A stretch of DNA of 64,000 nucleotides, from contig JAJXWO010000017.1 of NCBI GenBank assembly GCA_021781535.1, positions 1 to 64,000 on the forward strand, given 5' to 3'. Positions 52,548 to 60,900 of this stretch are shown here, piece by piece. The notes beneath the pieces are model-generated. The model was not told the origin of the DNA and ran no database searches. It worked only from the letters and a program-made list of their open reading frames with translations. Each line of letters opens with the position of its first letter. The stretch's first letter is position 1. This stretch comes from Deltaproteobacteria bacterium. Lineage in GTDB: Bacteria > Desulfobacterota > Desulfuromonadia > Geobacterales > Pseudopelobacteraceae. Both the position numbers and the translations under genes were made by a program.

Positions 52548-55208
52548 CTATTTGAGTTTTCTTATGTTCTTCAGACTCTCTTCCAGTACCAGTTTCTTCC
52601 CGTTTACGTCCACCAGTTTCTGGCGCTCTTTGGCGACAATCTCGGCCGGAGCACGGTCCACAAAGGCGGGGCTCTCCAGTTTTTTGGAGAACATCTCTAT
52701 TTCTTTGTCGATCTTGCCGATCTCTTTCAGCAGGCGTTCTTCTTCGGCGGCGACGTCTACCATCCCCTTGAGCGGAACATATATGTGGACATCGCCGGCC
52801 ACCTGTATGGAGGCGTCTTCCGGTTTTTCGATTCTGTGGCCGATGGCAAGGTCGGAAACTCTCGCCAGGCTGATGATGGCACTTTCATTGTGCTTCATCA
52901 GGAGCCGGCTCGCTTCGCTGTCGCAGGAGAGAATGACCGCGATCTGTTTCGCCGGAGGGACCTCCATCTCGCCGCGGATATTGCGAATCCCGCTGATAAC
53001 CGCCATCACCTGTTCCATGTCGGCGGCGTCCTGCGGGAAGGAACAGGCATCACGGGGGGCGGGGTAGGGAGCCTGCATGATGGTTGGCGTCGTTTTTGTC
53101 CCCGGCAGTGCCTGCCAGATTTCTTCGGTAATAAAGGGCATAAACGGGTGCAGCAGACGGAGCAGGTTTTCGAGCGTGTACCAGAGAACATACTGGGTGG
53201 CCAGTTTCCGTTCGGGTGTGCCGTTGTAAATGTCCTGTTTGGACAACTCCAGGTACCAGTCGCAGAATTCGCTCCAGGTGAACTGGTACAGGGTCATGGC
53301 ACTTTCATTATAGCGGTAGCCGGTCAGCGTCTCATCGACAATTCGTGCTGTTTCATTCAGCCGGTGCAGGATCCATCTGTCCCCTTGGGAAAACTCCAGT
53401 GTTTCGTGCTGTACATTGTCAGGGTTAAACCCTTCAAGGTTCATGAGGGTAAAGCGGGCTGCATTCCAGACCTTGTTGCAGAAGTTGCGGTACCCGGCGA
53501 TGCGCTCTTCGGCCAGCTTGATGTCGCGACCCTGGGCGGCAAAAGCGGCCAGCGTGAAGCGGAATGCATCGGTGCCGTACTGGTCGATGACCGTCAGCGG
53601 GTCGATTACGTTTCCTTTTGATTTGGACATCTTGTGCCCCTGGGCATCGCGCACCAGGGCATGGATGTAGACATCCGTGAAAGGGACTTCATTCATGAAA
53701 TGCAGGCCCATCATCATCATGCGTGCAACCCAGAAAAAGAGGATGTCGAAACCGGTCACCAGGCAGGCGGTCGGGTAGAATGTTTTCAATTCGGCGGTCT
53801 GGTCCGGCCACCCCATCGTAGAGAAAGGCCAGAGAGCCGATGAAAACCAGGTGTCCAGCACATCGGTTTCCTGGCGAAGTTCGTCGCTGCCGCACTTTGA
53901 GCATGTGGTCGGCGCTTCCATCGCGACGGTTATTTCGCCGCAATGATCGCAGAACCAGGCCGGGATGCGGTGGCCCCACCAGATCTGGCGCGAGATGCAC
54001 CAGTCGCGGATATTTTCCATCCAGTCGTAATAGGTGTTTTCCCACTGTTTGGGGAGAATGCGGGTTTTCCCGCTCTTTACGGCGTCAAGAGCGCGCTCGG
54101 CCAGTGGCGCCACTTTTACATACCATTGCAAGGAAAGATACGGCTCGACCACGGTCTTGCAGCGGTAGCAGCCGCCCACCGACATCGGGTGATCATCAAT
54201 TTTTTCCATGAGTCCGGCGGCTTCCAGTTCGGCCACAATGCGCGTACGGGCGGCAAAGCGGTCCATTCCCTCATACTGGTGCCCGGCTGCGTTGATGACG
54301 CCGGATTCGTCGAGAACGTTGATCTTGTCCAGGCCGTGGCGCAGGCCGACTTCAAAGTCGTTGAAATCGTGGGCCGGGGTAATCTTGACCACGCCGGTGC
54401 CGAACTCGCGGTCGACATAGTCATCGGCGACAACCGGAATCTCGCGGTTCACGAGCGGCAGCAGCACCTTTTTTCCAACCAGGTCGCTGTACCGTTCATC
54501 TTCAGGATGCACAGCAACGGCAGAATCTCCCAGCATTGTTTCCGGGCGGGTTGTCGCGACAACCACAAAGCGCCCTGGTTCGCCGACTACCGGGTAGCGG
54601 ATGTACCAGAGATGCCCCTTGTGATCTTCGTGCTCGACCTCGATATCGGAAAGGGCGGTGTGGCAGCGGGGGCACCAGTTGATCAGACGGTTGTCGCGGT
54701 AGATCAGGCCGTCTTCGTACAGCTTGACAAAAACGGTACGCACCGCTTTCGAGAGCCCCTCATCCATCGTGAAGCGTTCGCGCTCCCAGTCGCACGATGC
54801 CCCAAGCCGTTTCAGCTGGCCGATGATCTGGCCGCCGGACTCCGCCTTCCATTTCCAGACCCGCTCGATAAAGGCTTCGCGCCCCAGATCATGACGGTCC
54901 TTCCCTTCGGCGGTCAGCTGCCGTTCGACCACGTTCTGGGTGGCGATTCCTGCATGGTCGGTGCCCGGCATCCAGAGGACATTATACCCCTGCATCCGTT
55001 TCCAGCGGCAGAGAATGTCCTGCAGCGTGTTGTTGAGGGCATGCCCCATGTGCAGGGCACCGGTTACGTTCGGGGGAGGGATGACTATGGAGTACGGTTT
55101 TTTGTCCGACGTAGCGGCGGCATGAAAATAGCCCTTCGTTTCCCACTCGGAGTACCATCTCTTTTCAACATCATGGGGCTCGTACCCCTTGGCGAGTTCT
55201 TTGGTCAT
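52548..55208 (-). CDS. valS: Valyl-tRNA synthetase
   Basis: An 886-residue class I synthetase with PPNVTGALHMGHAL (HIGH motif) near residue 45 and KMSKSKGNVIDP near residue 525, the CP1 editing domain between them, and a C-terminal coiled coil (AEEERLLKEIGKIDKEIEMF). The ATG at 55208 has AAGGA 9 bp upstream; the ORF track's 13 extra residues are not supported. Its first 13 codons and upstream region recur, decayed, at 57740-57860. Confidence 0.95.
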   Translation of the reverse strand: MTKELAKGYEPHDVEKRWYSEWETKGYFHAAATSDKKPYSIVIPPPNVTGALHMGHALNNTLQDILCRWKRMQGYNVLWMPGTDHAGIATQNVVERQLTAEGKDRHDLGREAFIERVWKWKAESGGQIIGQLKRLGASCDWERERFTMDEGLSKAVRTVFVKLYEDGLIYRDNRLINWCPRCHTALSDIEVEHEDHKGHLWYIRYPVVGEPGRFVVVATTRPETMLGDSAVAVHPEDERYSDLVGKKVLLPLVNREIPVVADDYVDREFGTGVVKITPAHDFNDFEVGLRHGLDKINVLDESGVINAAGHQYEGMDRFAARTRIVAELEAAGLMEKIDDHPMSVGGCYRCKTVVEPYLSLQWYVKVAPLAERALDAVKSGKTRILPKQWENTYYDWMENIRDWCISRQIWWGHRIPAWFCDHCGEITVAMEAPTTCSKCGSDELRQETDVLDTWFSSALWPFSTMGWPDQTAELKTFYPTACLVTGFDILFFWVARMMMMGLHFMNEVPFTDVYIHALVRDAQGHKMSKSKGNVIDPLTVIDQYGTDAFRFTLAAFAAQGRDIKLAEERIAGYRNFCNKVWNAARFTLMNLEGFNPDNVQHETLEFSQGDRWILHRLNETARIVDETLTGYRYNESAMTLYQFTWSEFCDWYLELSKQDIYNGTPERKLATQYVLWYTLENLLRLLHPFMPFITEEIWQALPGTKTTPTIMQAPYPAPRDACSFPQDAADMEQVMAVISGIRNIRGEMEVPPAKQIAVILSCDSEASRLLMKHNESAIISLARVSDLAIGHRIEKPEDASIQVAGDVHIYVPLKGMVDVAAEEERLLKEIGKIDKEIEMFSKKLESPAFVDRAPAEIVAKERQKLVDVNGKKLVLEESLKNIRKLK

Positions 55209-55244
55209 TACGCGGTTCCTTTTTATGAAAAATCTGAGCGTAAA

Positions 55245-55274
55245 CATATACTACTGTTGGCTGATTCAGGTCAA
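55245..55274 (-). promoter_or_regulatory. valS promoter
   Basis: On the minus strand TTGACC (55274-55269), an 18-bp spacer and TATATG (55250-55245) lie about 40 bp before the valS ATG. Both boxes are preserved in the duplicated segment at 57815-57844 (TTGAGC and TATATG), consistent with them being functional elements. Confidence 0.5.
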
Positions 55275-55334
55275 GTGTGGTCTTGGAAGAAGTGGAAAAC
55301 GTTTCAGTAGATAATGAAGGTAAAGCTTGAAAGA

Positions 55335-55414
55335 CAAATCCCCCCCGACTCCCCTTTGCAAAAGTGGGGTGAAAAACAAGTCCCCCTTTTTGAAGGGGGA
55401 TTTAGGGGGATTTG
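55335..55414 (+). repeat. G/C-tract inverted repeat, copy B
   Basis: CAAATCCCCCCCGACTCCCC, an AAAGTGGGG arm, then TCCCCCTTTTTGAAGGGGG and ATTTAGGGGGATTTG. Two hairpins form one element whose ends (CAAATCCCCC / GGGGGATTTG) are complementary. It lies just upstream of the DUF559-Cas4 gene, so that a similar copy (C) is found on the other side of the DUF559 part. Confidence 0.75.
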
Positions 55415-55432
55415 CTTTTAGAAGGAGCTGAC

Positions 55433-56521
55433 ATGATCGAATACAGTCGCAACCTGAAACCGCCGTCTCGTGAGCTTCGCAAAAATATGACCGAGGCCGA
55501 ACGGGTGCTATGGTCACGGCTGCGCGGAAAACAACTGCTCGATGTCCAGTTTTACCGCCAGAAGCCTCTTGGCCCTTTTATTGCCGATTTCTACTGCCAC
55601 GCTTGCGCGTTGGTTATTGAGGTCGATGGGGGACAGCATTATGAAGCTGAACATGCCAAGAGAGATGTGGAGCGGGATAAATACCTTGCAGCAGTTGGAT
55701 TACAGGTCGTGCGTTTCAATAATGTGCAGGTTCTTCAGGAGACGGATGCTGTGGTTGAGGAGATATTGAAGGTGATGCATGAAAGGCAAATCCCCCCTTG
55801 CCCCCCTTTAAAAAGTGGGGTAAAGGCGAATTCAAAGTCCGCCATCAGCATGGAGAATTCAGAGATTGATGTGATTTTAAAGTCCCCCTTCAGTAAGGGT
55901 GATTTAGGGGAAGTTGCTTTCGATCCAATCCCCATCTCCGCTCTGGAGCACTATGTCTACTGTCCGCGCCAGTGCGCCCTGATTCACGTCGAGCGGGTGT
56001 GGGATGAAAACCTGTACACCATGCGGGGCAGGGATGTGCATGAACATGTGCATGACGACTCGTCCCATGAATTGGCGGGGGTGCGAATGGAACGTTCCCT
56101 GCCGATCTGGTCACGTCGGTTGAGTTTAACCGGCAAGGCCGATCTGGTCGAGTTTCACAGTGATTGCCCCTATCCGGTGGAGTACAAGTCGGGACGGCAC
56201 CGCAAGGGGAATCCGGAGTCCATTCAACTTTGCGCCCAGGCGCTAAGTCTGGAGGAGATGTTTGCTGTTTCCGTACCGAAAGGGGCCATCTTTTGGCACG
56301 GCTCGCAGGAGCGCCGCGAGATTGAATTCACCGATGCCATGCGTCAACAGGTGGAAGAAGTGGCTGCTGCCGTGGGTGATATGCTGGAAAGGCGCATCGT
56401 GCCGCCGCCGGTGAACGACAAGCGGTGTGAAGGGTGTTCTCTGAAAGAATCCTGTATGCCCGCCGTGATCGCTGACAAGGGGCGCTGCCGACGGGCGGCG
56501 CGGGAGTTGTTTGCAATTTGA
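55433..56521 (+). CDS. cas4: DUF559 nuclease domain fused in frame to Cas4
   Basis: From the ATG at 55433 (GAAGGAG upstream) the 362-residue protein has a DUF559 domain (residues 1-115; SRELRKNMTEAERVLWSRLR, EVDGGQHYEAEHA), a 45-residue linker encoded by repeat copy C (IPPCPPLKSG ... LKSPFSKGDLG), and a complete type I-C Cas4 beginning FDPIPISALEHYVYCPRQ. Cas4 retains the Fe-S cysteines (one in YCPRQC, three in CEGCSLKESC) and the RecB-type nuclease core (GKADLVEF...VEYKSG). Cas4 trims CRISPR prespacers. The fusion looks like a repeat-DUF559-repeat cassette inserted at the cas4 start. Downstream cas genes are decayed, so the function is doubtful. Confidence 0.8.
   Translation: MIEYSRNLKPPSRELRKNMTEAERVLWSRLRGKQLLDVQFYRQKPLGPFIADFYCHACALVIEVDGGQHYEAEHAKRDVERDKYLAAVGLQVVRFNNVQVLQETDAVVEEILKVMHERQIPPCPPLKSGVKANSKSAISMENSEIDVILKSPFSKGDLGEVAFDPIPISALEHYVYCPRQCALIHVERVWDENLYTMRGRDVHEHVHDDSSHELAGVRMERSLPIWSRRLSLTGKADLVEFHSDCPYPVEYKSGRHRKGNPESIQLCAQALSLEEMFAVSVPKGAIFWHGSQERREIEFTDAMRQQVEEVAAAVGDMLERRIVPPPVNDKRCEGCSLKESCMPAVIADKGRCRRAARELFAI
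55791..55916 (+). repeat. G/C-tract inverted repeat, copy C, inside the DUF559-Cas4 frame
   Basis: CAAATCCCCCCTTGCCCCCC and TTTAAAAAGTGGGG form the left arm; AGTCCCCCTTCAGTAAGGG and GATTTAGGGGAAGTTG the right arm, with about 55 bp between. It is read through in frame, producing the linker between the two nuclease domains. With copy B it brackets the DUF559 coding part. Confidence 0.7.
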
Positions 56522-56531
56522 GGAGGTGAAA

Positions 56532-56774
56532 ATGGAGAAGAAGTTGGTGGTGTTTCAGAACAAAGAAATACGTCGAACACTTCACGATGGTGAATGGTCG
56601 TTCTCGATTACAGATGTGATCGGGGTGCTGGTTGAGAGTTCTATTCCTCGTCGCTACTGGAGTGACCTGAAGCGAAAGCTTACCAATGAAGGCTACAACG
56701 AGTTGTACGAAAAAATCGTACAACTGAAATTGCCTTCAACTGATGGGATTTCTCCATGTGCCTCGCCCCGGTAG
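56532..56774 (+). pseudogene. Bro-N (phage antirepressor-like) fragment
   Basis: An 80-codon frame with a strong GAGGAGGTGAAA site: KLVVFQNKEIRRTLHDGEWS, then SITDVIGVLVES, RRYWSDLKRKL and YEKIVQLKLPSTDG. This is the N-terminal part of BRO-family DNA-binding proteins of phages and mobile elements. The family match ends at LPSTDG; the last residues (ISPCASPR) are read from cas1 DNA in the wrong frame. It sits exactly where cas1 should begin, so it is a fragment created by recombination. Confidence 0.7.
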
Positions 56775-57087
56775 ACCGTCGCTTGGGCTTGATCTTATGG
56801 AGGAGTTTCGTGCTTTCCTGGCCGACCGGTTGGCTATCACGCTCATCAACCGCAAGCAGGTGACGATTGAACATTTCGAGCCGCGTCCCGGCGGCGCGGT
56901 CTATCTGAATGAAAAAGGGCGCAAAGAGGTGGTGGCGGCATGGCAGAAGCGCAAGCAGGAAGAGGCGGATCATCCACTGCTGGCTGAAAAGTCTCCGATC
57001 GGCCTGTTGCCTCATCTTCAGGCTCGCTTGCTGGCGCGGCATCTGCGCGGTGATCTGGAAAGTTATGTTCAGTATATACATCCGTAA
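56743..57087 (+). pseudogene. cas1: Cas1 C-terminal fragment
   Basis: The 114-codon frame starts GFLHVPRPGRPSLGLDLMEE and ends DLESYVQYIHP, the last third of a type I-C Cas1 integrase. The metal ligands of this part (His of GFLH, acids of LDLMEEF) remain; the N-terminal domain and the first catalytic Glu are gone, replaced by the Bro-N fragment in another frame. Spacer integration by this protein is not expected. Confidence 0.85.
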
Positions 57088-57090
57088 AAT

Positions 57091-57180
57091 GAAATCCCCC
57101 TAAATCCCCCTAAATCCCCCTTCAAAAAGGGGGACTTCTAGACTCCTCCCTTTACAAAGTGGGGGGGGCGGGGGGATTTC
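57091..57180 (+). repeat. G/C-tract inverted repeat, copy D
   Basis: AAATCCCCCTAAATCCCCC twice, then TTCAAAAAGGGGGACTTCTA, then CTCCCTTTACAAAGTGGGGG and CGGGGGGATTTCC. It fills the gap between the cas1 fragment and cas2, and separates two genes that normally overlap. Confidence 0.75.
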
Positions 57181-57204
57181 CTTTTCAGATTATGAGGTAT
57201 CTGT

Positions 57205-57498
57205 ATGTGGATTGTTGTCTGTTATGACGTTAATACTGAAACACGCGATGGCAGGAGGCGCCTGCGGCGGGTGGCGCAGGCCTGCAAGGACTTCGGCCAG
57301 CGGGTGCAGAAATCGGTGTTCGAGTGCCAGGTGGACGAGATGAAGTTTGAGCAGCTCCGGCGACGGTTACTAAAAGAGGTAAAGCTGGAATTGGATAATT
57401 TGCGTATCTACCGCCTGACAGAGCCGAGAGAAAAGCGTGTTGAGGAGTATGGTTCAACCAGAACCATGTTCTTTGATGAGGAAACACTGGTGGTTTAG
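57205..57498 (+). CDS. cas2: Cas2
   Basis: An intact 97-residue Cas2 of type I-C: WIVVCYDVNTETRDGRRRLRRVAQACKDFGQRVQKSVFEC with the conserved Asp of the ferredoxin-like fold, LEEV-type helix and a C-terminal EYGSTRTMFFDEETLVV. GAGGT lies 8 bp before the ATG. Cas2 is the structural partner of Cas1, which is broken here. Confidence 0.9.
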   Translation: MWIVVCYDVNTETRDGRRRLRRVAQACKDFGQRVQKSVFECQVDEMKFEQLRRRLLKEVKLELDNLRIYRLTEPREKRVEEYGSTRTMFFDEETLVV

Positions 57499-57670
57499 GG
57501 TGCGCGAACCTGGTGTGTTCACAGGAAATGGGGGGTGTTCGCGATGTTGGAAAATCAGAGGGTTAGAAGTAAAATGGGAGTACATTGCTCGCTGCAGATG
57601 CGACTTTTACGTCAGGTTCGCGATATTGATGGAATAACATGCTGGAAACTGACCTCTTTTTAAGGGGGCA

Positions 57671-57707
57671 GAGCGCCCGTCCTAGCTGGACGGGCGAGGA
57701 TTGAAAT
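57671..57707 (+). CRISPR. Solitary degenerate CRISPR repeat
   Basis: GAGCGCCCGTCC TAGCT GGACGGGCG followed by AGGATTGAAAT. The 37 bp have a stem CGCCCGTCC/GGACGGGCG and the 3' end GGATTGAAA(C) typical of type I repeats; the last base is T instead of C. It lies 170 bp downstream of cas2 in the expected orientation, so 57499-57670 would be the leader. No second copy is visible, so no spacer is defined: a collapsed array. Confidence 0.65.
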
Positions 57708-57739
57708 ACTGCAAATTCTCGGGCAGTGCAGTGGTCGGG

Positions 57740-57860
57740 CCTCATGAGGGGCGGATCACTTGGCGAGTTCTTTAGATATGCTATAATCCTTTTATCAAGT
57801 ATTCTGAGCATATTCATATACTACTGTTGGCTGATTCAGCTCAAGCGCGCTCTTGGGACT
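57740..57860 (-). pseudogene. Decayed duplicate of the valS 5' end and promoter
   Basis: The plus strand shows TTGGCGAGTTCTTT ... TATACTACTGTTGGCTGATT, aligning over about 100 bp (one or two gaps) with 55189-55290. On the minus strand the codons read SKELAK*SAPHE against TKELAKGYEPHD of valS; the start codon is lost and a stop has arisen. The promoter boxes remain (TTGAGC / TATATG). Together with the intact copy it brackets the cas relic as a direct repeat. Confidence 0.75.
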
Positions 57861-57982
57861 GACAGGGGTAATTAATCTTCGGTTGGTTGACGATGTAAAA
57901 ATTACACCCAGTCGCCGCCCAGATAGTATATGTGTTATATACAAACTGCACTGCACTGCACTACCACTTCGCGGGGGACTCC

Positions 57983-60900
57983 ATGTCGAAACAGAAAAAA
58001 ATGGCCATTATTGCCGGCGTAATTCTTGTGGTGTTGCTCGTTTTCAGCGTGACCATCCTGCCGATACTCGTCAAAAACAAGGTCATAGAGGCTATCCAGC
58101 AAGCCACCGGGCGGACGGTCCATATAGAATCGGTATCCATAAATCCCTTCTCTGTGGCGGTCAACGTCAAAAAGTTTGCCATTGAAGAAAAAGGGGGTGG
58201 CCCCTTTGTCGCGTTTGCCGGTCTCCGTGCAAATATCAGCCTGGCATCCATCTACAAACGTGCCCTGATACTCTCCGAGGTTACTCTGGAGTCCCCCTCG
58301 ATCAGCATAGCCCGCACCGCCCCCAACCGCTACAGCTTTACGGATATCATTGAGCGCCAGCAGGCGCAAAAAAAACCGGCGTCACAAAAACCGCTGCTTT
58401 TTTCCATCAACAACATAACTGTTTCCAACGGTACGGTTGATTTTGACGACCAGGCTGTGGACGGTGGCAGGAAGCATACAGTCCGCAATATGGAGATCGC
58501 TGTCCCGTTCATCAGCAATATTCCGTATTTGATGGATAAATATACTGATCCAAAGTTTTCGGCGGTAATTGACGGTGCCCCTTTCAGTTTTGCCGGTAAG
58601 GTCAAGCCGTTCAGCACGTCCATGGAAACGGAACTAACCATACAATTTGATCACCTCAATCTGCCGCGGTTAATGGCATATTCACCCCAGATCCCCCCGA
58701 TTGAACTGGCAACGGGAGTGCTGGGCGTCAATATGAATGTGAACTATCGCATCTCTGCCGACAAGGTGCCGGAGTTGCAGATCAAGGGGCGCGCCAGGCT
58801 GGACAATATCGTCGTAACTATGAAAGACGGCTCGCCTTTGATGAAACTTCCTGTTCTGGAAGTAAAGGCTTCGAAACTGGAGGTGTTTGCCCGGATATTT
58901 GAATTTGAGGCGATCACTCTGGACGGTCTGGAGCTGTTTGTAAGCCGGGATGCAAAAGGACAATGGATGTATGAACGGTTGCTGACACGGAAAAAAACAG
59001 ACGCTCCGGCGGGAAATGCCCGTGACCAAAAGAACGAGCCGGTTAAGGCGGGGCGACAACCGCTTGTCCAGGTCTCTGCTCTGACTGTCACCAACGGTCA
59101 CGTCCACCTCCATGATGCTGTACCCAAAGGCGGTTTCAGAGGCTCAGTGGAAAATATCGATTTCAAACTGAAGCACTTCACCACCGCTGCGGATAAATCA
59201 GCTGAATATGACCTGTCCCTCCTGGTGGGCAATAAAACAACACTCTCCTCTGGCGGCAGTTTCTCAATTGCTCCCCTGGCGGTAAAATCTTCTCTCACGC
59301 TGGCCGGTTTGAACCTGCGGAGCGGGTGGCCCTACCTCGCCAGGTTCCTGACGGCACCGCTCAACGGCGTACTCGATCTGTCCGGGGATGTCAGTTTCAG
59401 CACGGATAATGGCCTGACAGCAGAAAATGGTATCCTTACCCTGAAAAACCTCTCTACCCGCTATGGCGACAAGGACGGGCTAAACTTGTCTCTGCTCACG
59501 GTGAACGGAGCCTCCTTCTCACAGAAGAAATACAACATGGAGATAGGTGAGGTCAAACTGACGAAAGGGAATATCAGGGTCTCCCGCGAGCCTGATGGGC
59601 AGATCTCGATACTCTCATTGCTGGTGAAACAGCCGGATAGGCCGGTACAAAAAATACGTCCCGCAGCCGTGGTGCCAAAGAATACTCTGCAGAAAACCGG
59701 TGCCGAGCGGCATAAAAGTGGAGAAAAGGTTTTTTCTTACCGTCTGAAGCATTTCCGGGCGGATAAACTTAATCTGCAGTTTCGCGACAAGAGCCGTTCC
59801 GGAAAACCCACATTCTCGTTGCGGAACACCAGCATCTCTCTCGCAAATCTGAACGGACCTCGCTTTACTCCGGCCCGGCTTCGTTTCGCGTCGACGTTCG
59901 GCAAGCGGACTCCACTTAAAGCCGTCGGCGATATCACGCCGTTGCCATTTCGCTATAAGGGGAGTGTCAATATCGACCATCTTCCTATCAGGGATTTTGA
60001 AGACTATTTCCCTGACAACCTGAATGTTTTTATTGTCGGCGGTTATCTGGATACTGCGCTGCAGTTGGATGTTGCACTCAAGGACGGTAAACCGGTTGGT
60101 ATATTCAGAGGGAGCGCCGGGATACGCGCCTTTCACAGCATTGACACGGTTGCGGAAGAGGATCTGCTTAAATGGGAAAGCCTGCAACTGGATGACTTTC
60201 GGGGCAGCCTGGCGCCGTTTTCCCTGAACGTGCAAGAGGTTGCCCTGAATGGTGTCTATTCACGGATCATTATCCGCAAGGATGGAACGCTCAATTTGCA
60301 GAATCTTGTACAAAGCCCGTCGCCGGTTGCCGCACCGGCACATGTGGAGGGGGGCGCCTCTTCGGCTGCATCCGCCGAGACTGCTGTTGCTGCCCCGTCT
60401 GCTTCGTCTGCTTCGTCTGCCTCGCAGCAGGATACTCGCGCCAAGAACCGGATACGTATCGGAGCTGTGACCATTCAGGCCGGTACGCTTTCATTTACTG
60501 ACAATCATCTGCCGCAACAGTTTGCTACAACCTTTTATAACCTGGGGGGAAGTGTCAGCGGCCTGTCATCAGAAGATTCTGCCTTTGCCGATGTTGATTT
60601 GCGCGGCAATCTTGAAAACCACTCACCACTGCAGATCACCGGAAAGATTAATCCGTTGCGTAACGACCTCTTTGTGGATCTGAAGGTTTCATTTCATGAT
60701 ATCGAGCTCTCTCCAGTTTCCCCTTACTCGGGCACCTATCTGGGATATTCGATTGAGAAAGGAAAACTGTTTCTTGATCTGAAGTACCACATCGAAAAGA
60801 AGCTGCTGAGTTCAGACAACAAGATATTTATAGACCAGTTCACCTTTGGCCATAAAGTGGAGAGCGACAAAGCCACCAGTCTGCCGGTAAAGCTGGGTTT

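Noticed and set aside
52542-53621. 359-residue plus-strand ORF opposite valS
   Set aside because: Same reason: a reverse frame of valS kept open by codon bias.
53943-55310. 455-residue plus-strand ORF opposite valS
   Set aside because: Antisense shadow of a certain synthetase gene; no domain and no start signal.
57932-57982. Upstream start of the DUF748 gene as in the ORF track
   Set aside because: The extension is coded by a short CTGCA tandem repeat with no ribosome site, whereas the Met at 57983 directly precedes a normal membrane anchor.
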